DNA of 43,276 bases from Cyanobacteria bacterium QS_8_64_29 (GCA_003022125.1 PXQH01000050.1:1-43276), one strand, 5' to 3'; counted from the first letter of the stretch, positions 35,133 through 43,276 are shown. Notes: generated by a model from the letters alone, not told the origin. Made by a program: numbers and translations.

Positions 35133-36146
35133 TTAGATGGTGTAGTGGAGCGGGAAGGATTTGGCCTCTTTGGGCCGAATGTGGACCCGCTGCTGGGGCG
35201 ATAGTCGCAACGCATCGAAGCGATCGCGCGGCAGGTGCGCGTGAATGACCTGCGCGTCGTCCAGGACCAACTCTAGCTGCACTTCCCCCCCTAGGTGAAT
35301 GAGCCGCTCGACCGTCGCCGGGACCGTGACGCTGTTGGGCTCGGTCTCGATGGCGACATCGTGGGGGCGGAAAAAAATATCTGGCTGGGCCGAGTTGGCC
35401 TGCGCCCCAACCAAGTGCGAGTCGCTAGGTAGGACATTGACGGGCCCAATAAAGCGCATGACAAACGGGGTCGCCGGGTGAGCGTAAATTTGCTCGGGCG
35501 GCCCGACTTGCTCGATGGCCCCTTCATTCATCACCACGATGCGATCGGCGACCGACATGGCCTCCTCGTGATCGTGGGTGACAAAGACCGTGGTGACGTG
35601 AGCTTCATCGTGCAGGCGCCGCAGCCAGCCCCGCAGGTCCTTGCGGACTCTAGCATCCAGCGCGCCGAATGGTTCATCTAACAGCAACACCTGCGGCTCG
35701 GGAGCCAGCGCCCGTGCCAGCGCCACCCGCTGCCGTTGACTGCCCGAGAGCTGCGATGGGTAGCGATCACCGAGCCCTTGCAAGTTCACCAGCGCCAGCA
35801 GCTCGTCCACGCAGGCGGCGATCTGCTTTTGGGGCAGCTTGCGCACCTCCAGGCCAAAGGCAATGTTTTGGCGCACGCGCATGTGCTTGAACAGGGCGTA
35901 GTGCTGGAAGACAAACCCAATGTTGCGGTCTTGCACGCGCGTGCGGGTGCTGTCTTCGCCGGTCAGCCAAATCCGGCCCGAGTCCGGCAGATCTAGCCCC
36001 GCAATCAGGCGCAGCAAGGTGGATTTGCCGGAGCCGGATGGCCCCAGCAGCGCCACCAGCGAGCCGCGGGGGATCTCCAGGCTCACCCGGTCGACGGCCG
36101 TAAAGTCCCCGAACTGCTTGGAAACAGCTTCGATGGCGATCCCCAA
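35133..36146 (-). CDS. CysA/spermidine-type ABC transporter ATPase
   Basis: The 337-residue ATPase has Walker A ([16 protein letters not shown]), Q-loop ([14 protein letters not shown]), Walker B ([12 protein letters not shown]) and H-loop ([10 protein letters not shown]), plus a C-terminal TOBE-like regulatory region ([23 protein letters not shown]). Sequence and length are close to sulfate/thiosulfate CysA. The signature reads [15 protein letters not shown] instead of the usual LSGGQ. It is paired with a family 5 solute-binding protein, not sulfate-binding or CysT/CysW genes, so sulfate as substrate is uncertain. The ATG is at 36146. Confidence 0.88.
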   Translation of the reverse strand: MGIAIEAVSKQFGDFTAVDRVSLEIPRGSLVALLGPSGSGKSTLLRLIAGLDLPDSGRIWLTGEDSTRTRVQDRNIGFVFQHYALFKHMRVRQNIAFGLEVRKLPQKQIAACVDELLALVNLQGLGDRYPSQLSGSQRQRVALARALAPEPQVLLLDEPFGALDARVRKDLRGWLRRLHDEAHVTTVFVTHDHEEAMSVADRIVVMNEGAIEQVGPPEQIYAHPATPFVMRFIGPVNVLPSDSHLVGAQANSAQPDIFFRPHDVAIETEPNSVTVPATVERLIHLGGEVQLELVLDDAQVIHAHLPRDRFDALRLSPQQRVHIRPKEAKSFPLHYTI

Positions 36147-36304
36147 GACGCCCTCCGCAACTGGGAGCGGGTGCGATCCTGCAAAGAGAGTAGCGACCCA
36201 ATCTCCGGTTTGTCGATAGAGTTAGCGTTGTTTGACAGCGGCGGGCCGGACGCCCCCAAGCGCCGATGGTAGACTCGGGCCGCAGCGGCCAGGGGTGAGC
36301 CGGC

Positions 36305-37231
36305 ATGGCAACCGTCATCAGCACCGTCAACATGAAAGGCGGCGTGGGCAAAACGACGCTCACCGTCAACTTGGCAACGGCCCTCGCCTGGCACTACGGC
36401 AAGCGCGTCCTGGTGGTCGATCTCGACTCGCAAGTGAGCGCCACGCTCAGCTTGATGCCGCCGCAAGAATTTGCCCAGGTGCGCAAAGCCCGCCGCACGC
36501 TCAGCTACCTGATCGACCGCCTGGTGCAACCCCACATCCAGCGCAAGTACTGGACCCCGGATTTGGTTTGCTCGCAAATGGGCCAGGTCAGCGGGCTGGA
36601 GCTGCTGCCAGGGGACCTGGAGCTCTACGACGAGTATCGGGTGGCCCAAACGCTGCACAAGCGCGCCGTCGAGCAATCCAGCCAAAGCTTCCACCAAGTC
36701 TGGATGGCCTTCGAGCGCACGCTGGTGCGCACCCTTTTGGAGCCCGTCCTGGCAGACTACGACTACATTTTTTTGGACTGCGCGCCCGGCTACAACCTGC
36801 TTACCCGCAGCGGTATTGCCGCCAGCCACTACTACTTGCTGCCCGCACGCCCGGAACCGCTCTCGCTGGTTGGCATCCAGCTGCTGGAGAAGCGCATTGC
36901 CAAGCTCAAGCAGAGCCCAACCGCAGCTGACGAGGACCTAGCCGCGATCGCCTTACTGGGCATTGCCTTCATCCACTCCAGCAGCAACATCTTCAGCCGC
37001 TACTACAAGCAGGTCATGCAGCGCATCGAGCAGGATTTTGCGGCGGAGCAGATTTTTGCGACCGGCATCCCCATGGATGTCAACGTCGCCAAGGCAGTGG
37101 ATCGTTTTACCCCCGCCGTGCTGGCTGCCCCCAACTCGCCGGGCGCCAAAGCCTTTGCCAAGTTTGCCGACGAGTTTGTCGGTAAGCTCCAGGCACGCGC
37201 CGCCGCGCCTGGCTCGGTCGCGGCGGGCTAA
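36305..37231 (+). CDS. ParA-family ATPase
   Basis: The 308-residue product has a deviant Walker A (KGGVGKTTLTVNLA, residues about 11-24), VVDLDSQVSATLSL (Walker A' region) and YDYIFLDCAPGYNLLTRS (Walker B). These are standard for ParA/Soj ATPases that position DNA or protein cargo on the nucleoid. A roughly 60-residue insertion after the first strand (RRTLSYLIDRLVQPHIQRKYWTP) is typical of chromosomal cyanobacterial ParA-like proteins. No parB follows; the neighbour is the convergent response regulator. It may therefore position a non-chromosomal cargo; which one is unknown. Confidence 0.85.
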   Translation: MATVISTVNMKGGVGKTTLTVNLATALAWHYGKRVLVVDLDSQVSATLSLMPPQEFAQVRKARRTLSYLIDRLVQPHIQRKYWTPDLVCSQMGQVSGLELLPGDLELYDEYRVAQTLHKRAVEQSSQSFHQVWMAFERTLVRTLLEPVLADYDYIFLDCAPGYNLLTRSGIAASHYYLLPARPEPLSLVGIQLLEKRIAKLKQSPTAADEDLAAIALLGIAFIHSSSNIFSRYYKQVMQRIEQDFAAEQIFATGIPMDVNVAKAVDRFTPAVLAAPNSPGAKAFAKFADEFVGKLQARAAAPGSVAAG

Positions 37232-37236
37232 GCAGC

Positions 37237-37929
37237 TCACGCCGGCGGCGCGGGGCTGCCCAGGCGGTAGCCGCGGCCGTAAACCGTGTGGATGAGCGGT
37301 TCCTCCTGAGGCCCCTCAATCTTGCGGCGCAGCAAGCGGATGCGGGCGGCCAGAACGTTGCTGCTGGGCTGGGCCTGCCCCGACCAGAGGCGCTCGCGGA
37401 TCTGGGCGTGGCTCAGCACCTGGCCGGGGTGGCGCATCAGCAGCGACAGTAGCTGGGTCTCTTGGGCCGAGAGCTCGATGGCGCGGCCGTTGCGGTAGGC
37501 CAGTTGGTTGTCGCGATCAAGGGTAAGATCGGCTACCTGCAACCGCTCGGCCGCCGAGGCCTCGCCGGCGGCAGCGCGGCGCAGCAGGGCGCGGACCCGG
37601 GCCAGCAGCTCGCGCAGCTCGAACGGCTTGACCAGGTAGTCGTCGGCGCCGGCATCCAGCCCCGAGACGCGATCGTCGAGGGTGTCTTTGGCGGTCAAAA
37701 ACAGCACGGGCGTGGCATCCCCACACGCCCGCCGGCGCTGGCAGATTTGCAGGCCGGAGCGCTCGGGCATGAGCCAATCCAGAATCAACAGATCGTAGGC
37801 GCGTTGCGCGGCCAGCCGCTCGCCGGTGATGCCGCAGTTGGTAACATCGACATCGTATCCTTCGCGGCGCAGGACCTGCGTCAGCGGGTCGGTGAGCTCG
37901 CGCTCGTCATCGACTAGCAGAATGCGCAC
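37237..37929 (-). CDS. rppA: RppA-type OmpR-family response regulator
   Basis: The 230-residue two-domain regulator has an N-terminal receiver with D7/D8 acidic pocket, phospho-acceptor D51 ([10 protein letters not shown]) and a conserved Lys in [25 protein letters not shown]-terminal winged-helix domain follows ([32 protein letters not shown] ... [11 protein letters not shown]). Sequence from the receiver to the linker is close to cyanobacterial RppA (photosystem stoichiometry or Ni regulation in Synechocystis, there also called NrsR). GTG 37929 is chosen to match the usual start; an ATG at 37959 is an alternative that would overlap the hisG start. No kinase gene is adjacent. Confidence 0.88.
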   Translation of the reverse strand: MRILLVDDERELTDPLTQVLRREGYDVDVTNCGITGERLAAQRAYDLLILDWLMPERSGLQICQRRRACGDATPVLFLTAKDTLDDRVSGLDAGADDYLVKPFELRELLARVRALLRRAAAGEASAAERLQVADLTLDRDNQLAYRNGRAIELSAQETQLLSLLMRHPGQVLSHAQIRERLWSGQAQPSSNVLAARIRLLRRKIEGPQEEPLIHTVYGRGYRLGSPAPPA

Positions 37930-37957
37930 GGCCAGCGCTCGATCGCGAAACGCACCC

Positions 37958-38641
37958 ATGGCATCGACTCTTACGGTAGCGCTGCCCAAAGGCGTCCTGC
38001 TGCAAGACAGCATTCGCCTGTTCCAGAATTTGGGGCTGGACTTTAGCGCGTTTTTGGACGAGCGCAACCGCCAGCTCCAAATCGAGTCGCCTCAAGGCCA
38101 AGCGCGCGCGCTGCTGGTGCGGGCGCAGGACGTGCCGGTGTACGTCGAGTACGGGCAGGCGCAACTGGGCATTGTCGGCTATGACGTGCTGCGCGAGAAA
38201 AAACCGCAAGTTGCGGATCTGGCCGATCTGGGCTTTGGGGCCTGCCGCATGTCGGTGGCGGTACGCGAGCGCGACTACCGCCGCAACCGCTACCGCAACG
38301 TGCTGGATCTGCCCCCGCACTGCCGCGTGGCCTCTAAGTTCGTCACCTGCGCCTGCGACTGCTTCGAGCGGCTGGATCTGCCGGTGGAGATCGTGCCGCT
38401 GTCGGGCTCGGTGGAGCTGGGCGCCATTACCGGCATGGCCGAGGCGATCGTCGATTTGGTCTCGACCGGGCGCACGCTGCGCGAGAACCAGCTGATCGAA
38501 ACCGATGACGGCCCGCTGTTCCAAAGCACCGCTCACCTGATCGCCCACCCGCTCAGCTACCGCCTCAACCGGGGCAACCTCGCCCCCTACGTGCGGCACT
38601 TGCAAGCCAGTGCCGCTGAGGCCGCCCCAGCCCAGGGCTGA
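37958..38641 (+). CDS. hisG: ATP phosphoribosyltransferase, short form
   Basis: HisG catalyses the first step of histidine synthesis. The 227-residue product lacks the C-terminal ACT-like regulatory domain, so it is the short HisG that needs HisZ as regulatory partner. Visible motifs are [51 protein letters not shown], and the PRPP loop [37 protein letters not shown] 37958 gives the standard start. It is divergent from rppA with only 28 bp between start codons, so their promoters must overlap coding sequence. Confidence 0.95.
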   Translation: MASTLTVALPKGVLLQDSIRLFQNLGLDFSAFLDERNRQLQIESPQGQARALLVRAQDVPVYVEYGQAQLGIVGYDVLREKKPQVADLADLGFGACRMSVAVRERDYRRNRYRNVLDLPPHCRVASKFVTCACDCFERLDLPVEIVPLSGSVELGAITGMAEAIVDLVSTGRTLRENQLIETDDGPLFQSTAHLIAHPLSYRLNRGNLAPYVRHLQASAAEAAPAQG

Positions 38642-38691
38642 GCTACAGTGGGCCCTGCGCCGTTTGTCAACGTGATCGCATCGGGAGTGCC

Positions 38692-40530
38692 ATGGCAGCG
38701 CCTGCTTCGGCCGCCCAGGGACGCCGCCGCGACAGCGACTGGCACCTTTTGCAGCGCATCGTTCCGTATGCTCGCCGCAACAAGCGGCTGCTGGCCGTAT
38801 CGCTGCTGTTTTTGTTCCCGCCGGCGCTGGCAGGGGCCCTGCAGCCCGTTTTGATCGGGCAAGCCATCTCGCTGGTCAACGACGAGGCCGTTTGGGGCTG
38901 GCTGGATCCGCTATCGCTGCGCCAGGGGATCTACGCCCTGGCCGGACTGCTGCTGGCAACCATCCTGGTGCGCTTAATGTTCGATGCGCTCCAGGGCTAT
39001 CTGGTCCAGCGCTTCGGCCAGCAGGTGACAGCCGGCATCCGCGAGGACCTGTTCGCCCACGTGACGGCGCTGGCCTCGCGCTTTTTCGATCGCACCCCGG
39101 TGGGGCGGCTGGTGACCCGGCTCACCAGCGATGTCGAGACCCTGGGCGACGTGTTCTCCTCCGGGGCGATCGGCATCCTGAGCGACATCGTGCGCATTGT
39201 CGTGCTGCTGGTGGTGATGTTTGCGCGGCAGTGGCAGCTCGCCGGGTTGCTGCTGCTAATGCTGCTGCCGGTGAGCGTGCTGATCGTGCGCTTCCAACAG
39301 CGCTACCGCCAGGCCAACTACACCGCTCGGCAGGAGCTCTCCACGCTCAACGCCACCCTGGCCGAGAACCTGGCAGGCATCAACATCGTGCAGCTGTTTC
39401 GGCGCGAGCGACTCAACAGCGAGCAGTTCCGCGCCACAAATACTCGCTACATCCGCGCGGTCCAGCAGACGATTTTCTACGATGCCAACGTCTCGGCCAC
39501 GCTGGAGTGGTTTGGCTTTGCCGGCATTGCCGCCGTTTTGGGGGTAGGTGGCCAGCTAGTCGTGCAGGGCGGGCTGACGCTGGGTACGCTCTCGGCGTTC
39601 ATTTTGTTTTCGCAGCGCCTGTTCGAGCCGCTGCGGCAGTTTGCCGACAAGTTTACGCTGCTGCAGTCGGGCTTTACTGGGATCGAGCGCATCAGCGAAA
39701 TTGCCAACGAGCCCATCGAAATCGCCGATCCCCACAGCCGCGATCGCCAGCAGCTCGCGCGCAGCGCGCCCGGCCGCCGCGGCGAGATTCGCTTTGAGCG
39801 GGTTTGGTTTGGCTACAAACCGGATGAGTACGTCCTGCAGGATCTCAGCTTCACCATCGAGCCTGGCGAGCGAGTCGCCATTGTCGGCCCTACTGGAGCG
39901 GGCAAAAGCTCGGTGGTTCGCCTGCTCTGCCGGCTCTACGAACCCAACCACGGCCGCATCCGGGTGGATGGCATCGACATCCGCCAGCTGCCGCAGGCCG
40001 AGCTTCGCCGCCACGTGGGCGTCATCCTGCAAGAGAACTTTCTCTTTGCCGGCACCGTCCGCGACAACATTGCCCTGGGCGAGCCTTATTCCCTCCAGGC
40101 CATTGAAGCCGCCGCCCGACTGGTGGGCGTTCACGACTTCATTGCTTCGCTGCCGCAGGGCTACGAGACCCAGCTGCGGGAGCGCGGTACCAACTTATCC
40201 GGCGGCCAGAAACAGCTGCTGGCCTTTGCGCGGGTGGCCGTTCGCGATCCGCGCGTGGTGGTGCTGGATGAGGCGACCGCCAGCTTGGACGTGCGCACCG
40301 AGGCTGGCATCCAAAGCGCGCTGGAATCGCTCCTGGCTGATCGCAGCGCCATTATCATCGCCCACCGCCTGACTACCATTCGCAACGCCGATCGCATCCT
40401 GGTGCTGCAAGACGGCAAGCTCATCGAGCAGGGCAGCCACCAGGCGCTGCTGCGCCAGGGGGGCGAGTACGCCCAGCTGTACCGCTTCCAGCGCACGCAA
40501 CAAGCCAGCGCCGGCAGCGAGCGCAGCTAG
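38692..40530 (+). CDS. ABC exporter, fused permease-ATPase (MsbA/MdlB type)
   Basis: The 612-residue half-transporter is expected to work as a dimer. Its N-terminal membrane domain has six predicted helices (about residues 35-310, starting LLAVSLLFLFPPALAGAL). The C-terminal ATPase has Walker A (VGPTGAGKSSVVRLL), Q-loop (GVILQENFLFAGTV), signature LSGGQKQLLAFARV, Walker B (VVVLDEATASLD) and H-loop (IIIAHRLTT). This is the lipid/multidrug exporter architecture; the substrate is unknown. The DUF924 gene starts 3 bp after its stop, so the two are probably cotranscribed. Confidence 0.93.
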   Translation: MAAPASAAQGRRRDSDWHLLQRIVPYARRNKRLLAVSLLFLFPPALAGALQPVLIGQAISLVNDEAVWGWLDPLSLRQGIYALAGLLLATILVRLMFDALQGYLVQRFGQQVTAGIREDLFAHVTALASRFFDRTPVGRLVTRLTSDVETLGDVFSSGAIGILSDIVRIVVLLVVMFARQWQLAGLLLLMLLPVSVLIVRFQQRYRQANYTARQELSTLNATLAENLAGINIVQLFRRERLNSEQFRATNTRYIRAVQQTIFYDANVSATLEWFGFAGIAAVLGVGGQLVVQGGLTLGTLSAFILFSQRLFEPLRQFADKFTLLQSGFTGIERISEIANEPIEIADPHSRDRQQLARSAPGRRGEIRFERVWFGYKPDEYVLQDLSFTIEPGERVAIVGPTGAGKSSVVRLLCRLYEPNHGRIRVDGIDIRQLPQAELRRHVGVILQENFLFAGTVRDNIALGEPYSLQAIEAAARLVGVHDFIASLPQGYETQLRERGTNLSGGQKQLLAFARVAVRDPRVVVLDEATASLDVRTEAGIQSALESLLADRSAIIIAHRLTTIRNADRILVLQDGKLIEQGSHQALLRQGGEYAQLYRFQRTQQASAGSERS

Positions 40531-40532
40531 CC

Positions 40533-41126
40533 GTGGTTTCGGATCCGTCGCGCAGCGAGGCCATCCTGCGGTTTTGGTTCGGCACGCCCGAGTGCCCCCA
40601 CCCGGACGGCGGCCGGGCGCGCAAAGCCTGGTTTGCCAAAGACCTGGCCTTTGATGCCGCCGTGCGCGCCGAGCTCGAGCCCGACTACCGGCAAGCAGCC
40701 GCCGGCAAGCGCCAGAGCTGGCAAGGCGCGCCCCGCAGCTGCCTGGCGCTCATCCTGCTGCTGGATCAGGTGCCGCGCCAGCTGTTTCGGGGCCAGCCGC
40801 GGGCGTACGCCACGGACCCCCAAGCCCTAGCGGCAGCGCAGCATGCGGTCGAGCAAGGCTATGATCGCACACTGCTGCCAGTGCAGCGCTGGTTCGTCTA
40901 CATGCCGTTCGAGCATGCCGAGAACCTGGCCACCCAGAACCGGGCCGTGGCATTATTTTCTACCTTGGAAGGGGATCCGCAAAGCGCTCGCACCATCGCG
41001 TTTGCCCACCGCCACCGGCGCGTCATCGAGCGCTTCGGCCGCTTTCCCCACCGCAACGCCATCCTGGGCCGCCCCAGCACGCCCCAGGAGCAGGCGTTTT
41101 TGGCCCAACCGGGCTCATCGCTTTGA
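40533..41126 (+). CDS. DUF924 family protein
   Basis: The 197-residue all-helical protein has the DUF924 hallmarks: an N-terminal ILRFWFGTPE, RKAWFAKDLAFDAAV, LALILLLDQVPRQLFRG, a WFVYMPFEHAENLATQNRAV segment and a C-terminal HRRVIERFGRFPHRNAILGR. Its fold is TPR-like and its function is not established. The start is GTG 40533, directly after the ABC exporter stop. The next gene (ABC-class ATPase) begins 15 bp later, suggesting a three-gene transcript. Confidence 0.92.
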   Translation: MVSDPSRSEAILRFWFGTPECPHPDGGRARKAWFAKDLAFDAAVRAELEPDYRQAAAGKRQSWQGAPRSCLALILLLDQVPRQLFRGQPRAYATDPQALAAAQHAVEQGYDRTLLPVQRWFVYMPFEHAENLATQNRAVALFSTLEGDPQSARTIAFAHRHRRVIERFGRFPHRNAILGRPSTPQEQAFLAQPGSSL

Positions 41127-41141
41127 ACGCGCCAACCGATC

Positions 41142-42848
41142 ATGGCCAACCGGGACAAGCTTCGCGCCAAGCTGCAGCAAATCGACGGCCAAAGCTACAA
41201 GGCCTACAAGGACATTCGCGGCCGCTACGACTTCGGCGACTTTGAGCTGCTGATCGACTATGTCCAGGGCGATCCCTTCGCTGCCCCCAGCCAGCTGCGG
41301 GTGCGGGTGCCGCAGTCGGTGGCCGGATTCCCGCGCGCTTGCTATCAGTCCCGCAGCCGCGAGGTGGCGCTGCGCGATTACCTCACGCGGCAGTTCGCGC
41401 GCGTTGCGAGCAAGCTCAGCACCTCGCGCGGCACGGGCAAAAGCGGCACCATCGCCATCGCGCGTACCGGTCAGGAGGTGCTGGAGCGCAGCGCCGTCTG
41501 GGTTAACGATGAGCGGGTCGAGGCGCGCTTTGTGGTGGGGCTGCCGGCCCAGGGGCGCCGCGTTCTGGGGCGCCAGGCCATCGAGCTGCTGTGCGAGGAC
41601 ATCCCCGAGATTGCCGATCGGGCGCTGCACTACCGCTCGCTCAGCGCCGATAAGATCCGGCAGCACGTCGAGACCGTTGAAGATGCCGACGGGCTGCGCC
41701 AGCAGCTGCGCCAGCACGATCTGGTGGCGTTTGTCGCCGACGGCGCCATCCTGCCGCGCCGCTCGGGGGTCGACGATCGCCCGCTGCAGGATGAGAGCGT
41801 GGTCCCGTTTCAGTCCCCGGCGGCGCAGCGCGTCGAGCTGGTGTGCCCCAACCGCGGCGCCATCCGCGGCATGGGCGTGCCGCGCGGCGTCACCCTCATT
41901 GTGGGCGGCGGCTACCACGGCAAATCTACGCTGCTGCGCGCAATCGAGCTAGGGGTCTACAACCGCATCCCGGGCGACGGGCGCGAGTTCGTCGTTGCGG
42001 ACGAAGCCGCGGTCAAAGTGCGCGCTGAGGACGGGCGCAGCATTGCCGGCACCGACATCTCGCCGTTTATCAATCAGCTACCGCAGGGCCGCTCGACCCA
42101 GAACTTTACCAGCCCCAACGCCAGCGGCAGTACCTCGCAGGCGGCCAACATCATCGAGGCCCTGGAGGCGGGGGCGCAGGTGCTGCTGCTGGATGAAGAC
42201 ACCGCGGCCACCAACTTCATGATCCGTGATCGCCGCATGCAGCAGCTCATCAGCAAAGCCAAAGAACCCATTACGCCGCTGATCGATAAAATCCGGCAGC
42301 TGTACACCGACTGCGGCGTCTCCACGGTGCTGGTCATGGGCGGCAGCGGCGATTACTTCGACACTGCCGATACGGTCATTGCCCTGGAGAACTTCCAACC
42401 AGCGGACGTGACGGCGCAAGCGCACGCGATCGCCGAGGCCACCCGCACCGAGCGCAGTGCCGAGGGCGGCGAGCATTTTGGCACCCTGCGCCCGCGCGTC
42501 CCGCTGCCCGAGAGCATCGATCCCAGCCGCGGCAAAAAGGCCGCCGATATTAAAGTCCGCGAGCGGGACGCGATCAGCTTTGGCGAGCAAACTATCGATT
42601 TGGCCGCCGTGGAGCAACTGGTGGACTCGGGGCAGCTGCGCGCGATCGCGGTAGCGCTGATTTACGCCAAAAAGCACTACCTGGACAAGCAGCGCCCCCT
42701 ACCGGATGTGCTAGCGCGCGTCATGGCTGACATTGACGAGCAGGGCCTGGATGCCATTGCCGCCTCGCCGCAAGGCGATTTGAGCCGCTTCCGCCGCTTT
42801 GAGCTGGCAGCGGCCCTCAACCGGTTGCGGACGCTGCAAGTGCGCTAG
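41142..42848 (+). CDS. ABC-class P-loop ATPase (COG3044 / ABC_ATPase family)
   Basis: The 568-residue protein belongs to a family of stand-alone ABC-fold ATPases related to trypanosome MRB1590, which binds RNA. It has an N-terminal domain of about 240 residues (RDKLRAKLQQIDGQSYKAYKDIRG; QSRSREVALRDYLTRQFAR), Walker A GGGYHGKSTLLRAIELG (about 251-267), a motif FTSPNASGSTSQAANIIEALEAGA in the signature position, and Walker B VLLLDEDTAATNFMIRDRRMQ. A C-terminal region with PESIDPSRGKKAADIKVRERD ends in helices. The biological role in bacteria is unknown; nucleic-acid binding is inferred from the family. Confidence 0.9.
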   Translation: MANRDKLRAKLQQIDGQSYKAYKDIRGRYDFGDFELLIDYVQGDPFAAPSQLRVRVPQSVAGFPRACYQSRSREVALRDYLTRQFARVASKLSTSRGTGKSGTIAIARTGQEVLERSAVWVNDERVEARFVVGLPAQGRRVLGRQAIELLCEDIPEIADRALHYRSLSADKIRQHVETVEDADGLRQQLRQHDLVAFVADGAILPRRSGVDDRPLQDESVVPFQSPAAQRVELVCPNRGAIRGMGVPRGVTLIVGGGYHGKSTLLRAIELGVYNRIPGDGREFVVADEAAVKVRAEDGRSIAGTDISPFINQLPQGRSTQNFTSPNASGSTSQAANIIEALEAGAQVLLLDEDTAATNFMIRDRRMQQLISKAKEPITPLIDKIRQLYTDCGVSTVLVMGGSGDYFDTADTVIALENFQPADVTAQAHAIAEATRTERSAEGGEHFGTLRPRVPLPESIDPSRGKKAADIKVRERDAISFGEQTIDLAAVEQLVDSGQLRAIAVALIYAKKHYLDKQRPLPDVLARVMADIDEQGLDAIAASPQGDLSRFRRFELAAALNRLRTLQVR

Positions 42849-43178
42849 CGGCTCGCTGCTGCGCCGGTGAGCTAGCCTGTTGCTGCCAGCGCGAGCCGAA
42901 TCGCAACCCGCGTTTCCGCACTGCTGGGCGCGCGCTCGCGAGGTCGTGCAAGCCGTTCGGGCTGAGTTTTTGCAATGGGCGCCCTCTGGCGCGATCGCCC
43001 ACGAGCCGCAAGCCCGTTGGCTATGGGTGCGGCGCGCTCACAAAGCGATGCCCTGGCCGCGCCCAGAACGTGGCAGATCTCACTATCTAGGCTTGACACT
43101 CCCCTTCCTAAAGGAAGGGGATTCTCGCTTCATTGGGAGGCCCTAGAACTAGCTTGCACTAGCTCCCCGGAACCTTTA
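42849..43178. other. Intergenic stretch without a convincing gene
   Basis: Between the ABC-class ATPase and the third small element no reading frame has both a good start and recognisable sequence. A plus frame from 42880 to 43146 is open but lacks a ribosome-binding site and runs through the palindrome at 43101..43120, so I treat it as chance or remnant. A HIP1 octamer (GCGATCGC) lies near 42991. Confidence 0.6.
43101..43120. repeat. IS200/IS605-end-like palindrome
   Basis: CCCCTTCC-TAAA-GGAAGGGG is a perfect 8-bp stem within TTGACACT-[hairpin]-ATTCTCGCTTCA. That context strongly resembles left ends of cyanobacterial IS200/IS605-type elements, where a short TTGAC-like motif precedes the end hairpin. 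No tnpA or tnpB follows before the window ends, so it is either a solo end or a palindrome-associated non-autonomous derivative. It differs from the ends of the element at 24370..26170. Confidence 0.6.
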
Positions 43179-43276
43179 TACCAATTTGAGCAGCGGATGC
43201 ACGTTTACCAAAGAACATGACTCCCATATTGAGGGGGTTTCGAAGGTTAAAATCTAGTGCACAAGCCACGAGAATT
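43179..43276 (-). mobile_element. MITE-like element, copy 3 (runs off right edge)
   Basis: TACCAATTTGAGCAGCGGATGCACG...GCACAAGCCACGAGAATT is the reverse-oriented third copy. It is preceded by TTA (43176..43178), the complement of TAA, as in the other copies. 98 bp are visible, so about 4 bp lie beyond the window. It lies 58 bp from the IS200/IS605-like palindrome. Confidence 0.85.

Noticed and set aside
42880-43146. Open plus-strand frame of 88 codons near the right edge
   Set aside because: No ribosome-binding site, no recognisable motifs, and it runs through an IS-end-like palindrome; GC-rich DNA yields such frames by chance.
1-43276. CRISPR array
   Set aside because: No regularly spaced direct repeats with unique spacers were seen; the three repeated 102-106 bp units are dispersed and carry inverted-repeat ends.
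1-43276. Prophage, defence island or biosynthetic gene cluster
   Set aside because: No capsid, terminase, integrase, restriction-modification, toxin-antitoxin, NRPS or PKS genes were found; TnpB is the only nuclease-type accessory gene.

Overview
The window is chromosomal DNA from a GC-rich cyanobacterium. Evidence for this is direct: the octamer GCGATCGC (HIP1) recurs (for example 1153..1160, 3062..3069, 5291..5298), a group I intron splits the anticodon loop of tRNA-Leu(UAA), and several genes are essentially cyanobacterial (ndhL followed by a DUF3007 gene and trpA, a CruA-type lycopene cyclase, a PaO-type Rieske oxygenase, Ycf49/DUF2499, an RppA-type regulator, DevA/DevC). The species cannot be fixed from the sequence alone.

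Layout. 1..1131: a transposase C-terminal remnant, then a frameshifted MoxR ATPase. 1253..9798: secA, a J-domain coiled-coil gene translationally coupled to a Rieske oxygenase gene, pyrD, and a protein phosphatase plus SLBB polysaccharide-export pair. 9899..18510: RNA and translation functions (Trm1, ProRS, a THUMP methyltransferase, RF3) with DoxX, FolB and ProA. 18646..22100: a histidine kinase, a broken small gene, the intron-containing tRNA-Leu, ndhL, DUF3007 and trpA. 22112..28009 is the accessory patch: devA, a devC split by a small inverted-repeat element, a complete IS605-type transposon (divergent tnpA and tnpB), an M28 peptidase and a phzF split by a second copy of the same small element. 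28117..42848 returns to ordinary chromosome: small membrane proteins, CsaB, CruA, a family 5 solute-binding protein with a CysA-like ATPase, ParA, RppA, HisG, an ABC exporter, a DUF924 protein and an ABC-class ATPase. 42849..43276 has no convincing gene; it holds an IS200/IS605-end-like palindrome and a third copy of the small element running off the window.

How genes relate. Most are housekeeping genes in short runs of one to three. Likely functional links are phosphatase with SLBB export, SBP with CysA-like ATPase, ndhL with DUF3007, and DUF2499 with DUF3593. The histidine kinase and the RppA-type regulator sit about 17 kb apart, each without an adjacent partner.

The most informative observation is the roughly 102-106 bp element in three copies. 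Removing it in silico, with one TAA copy, restores the reading frames of both devC and phzF exactly. I found no clear evidence of a wholly new defence or biosynthetic system. The MoxR and 20089 frameshifts may be assembly errors rather than biology.
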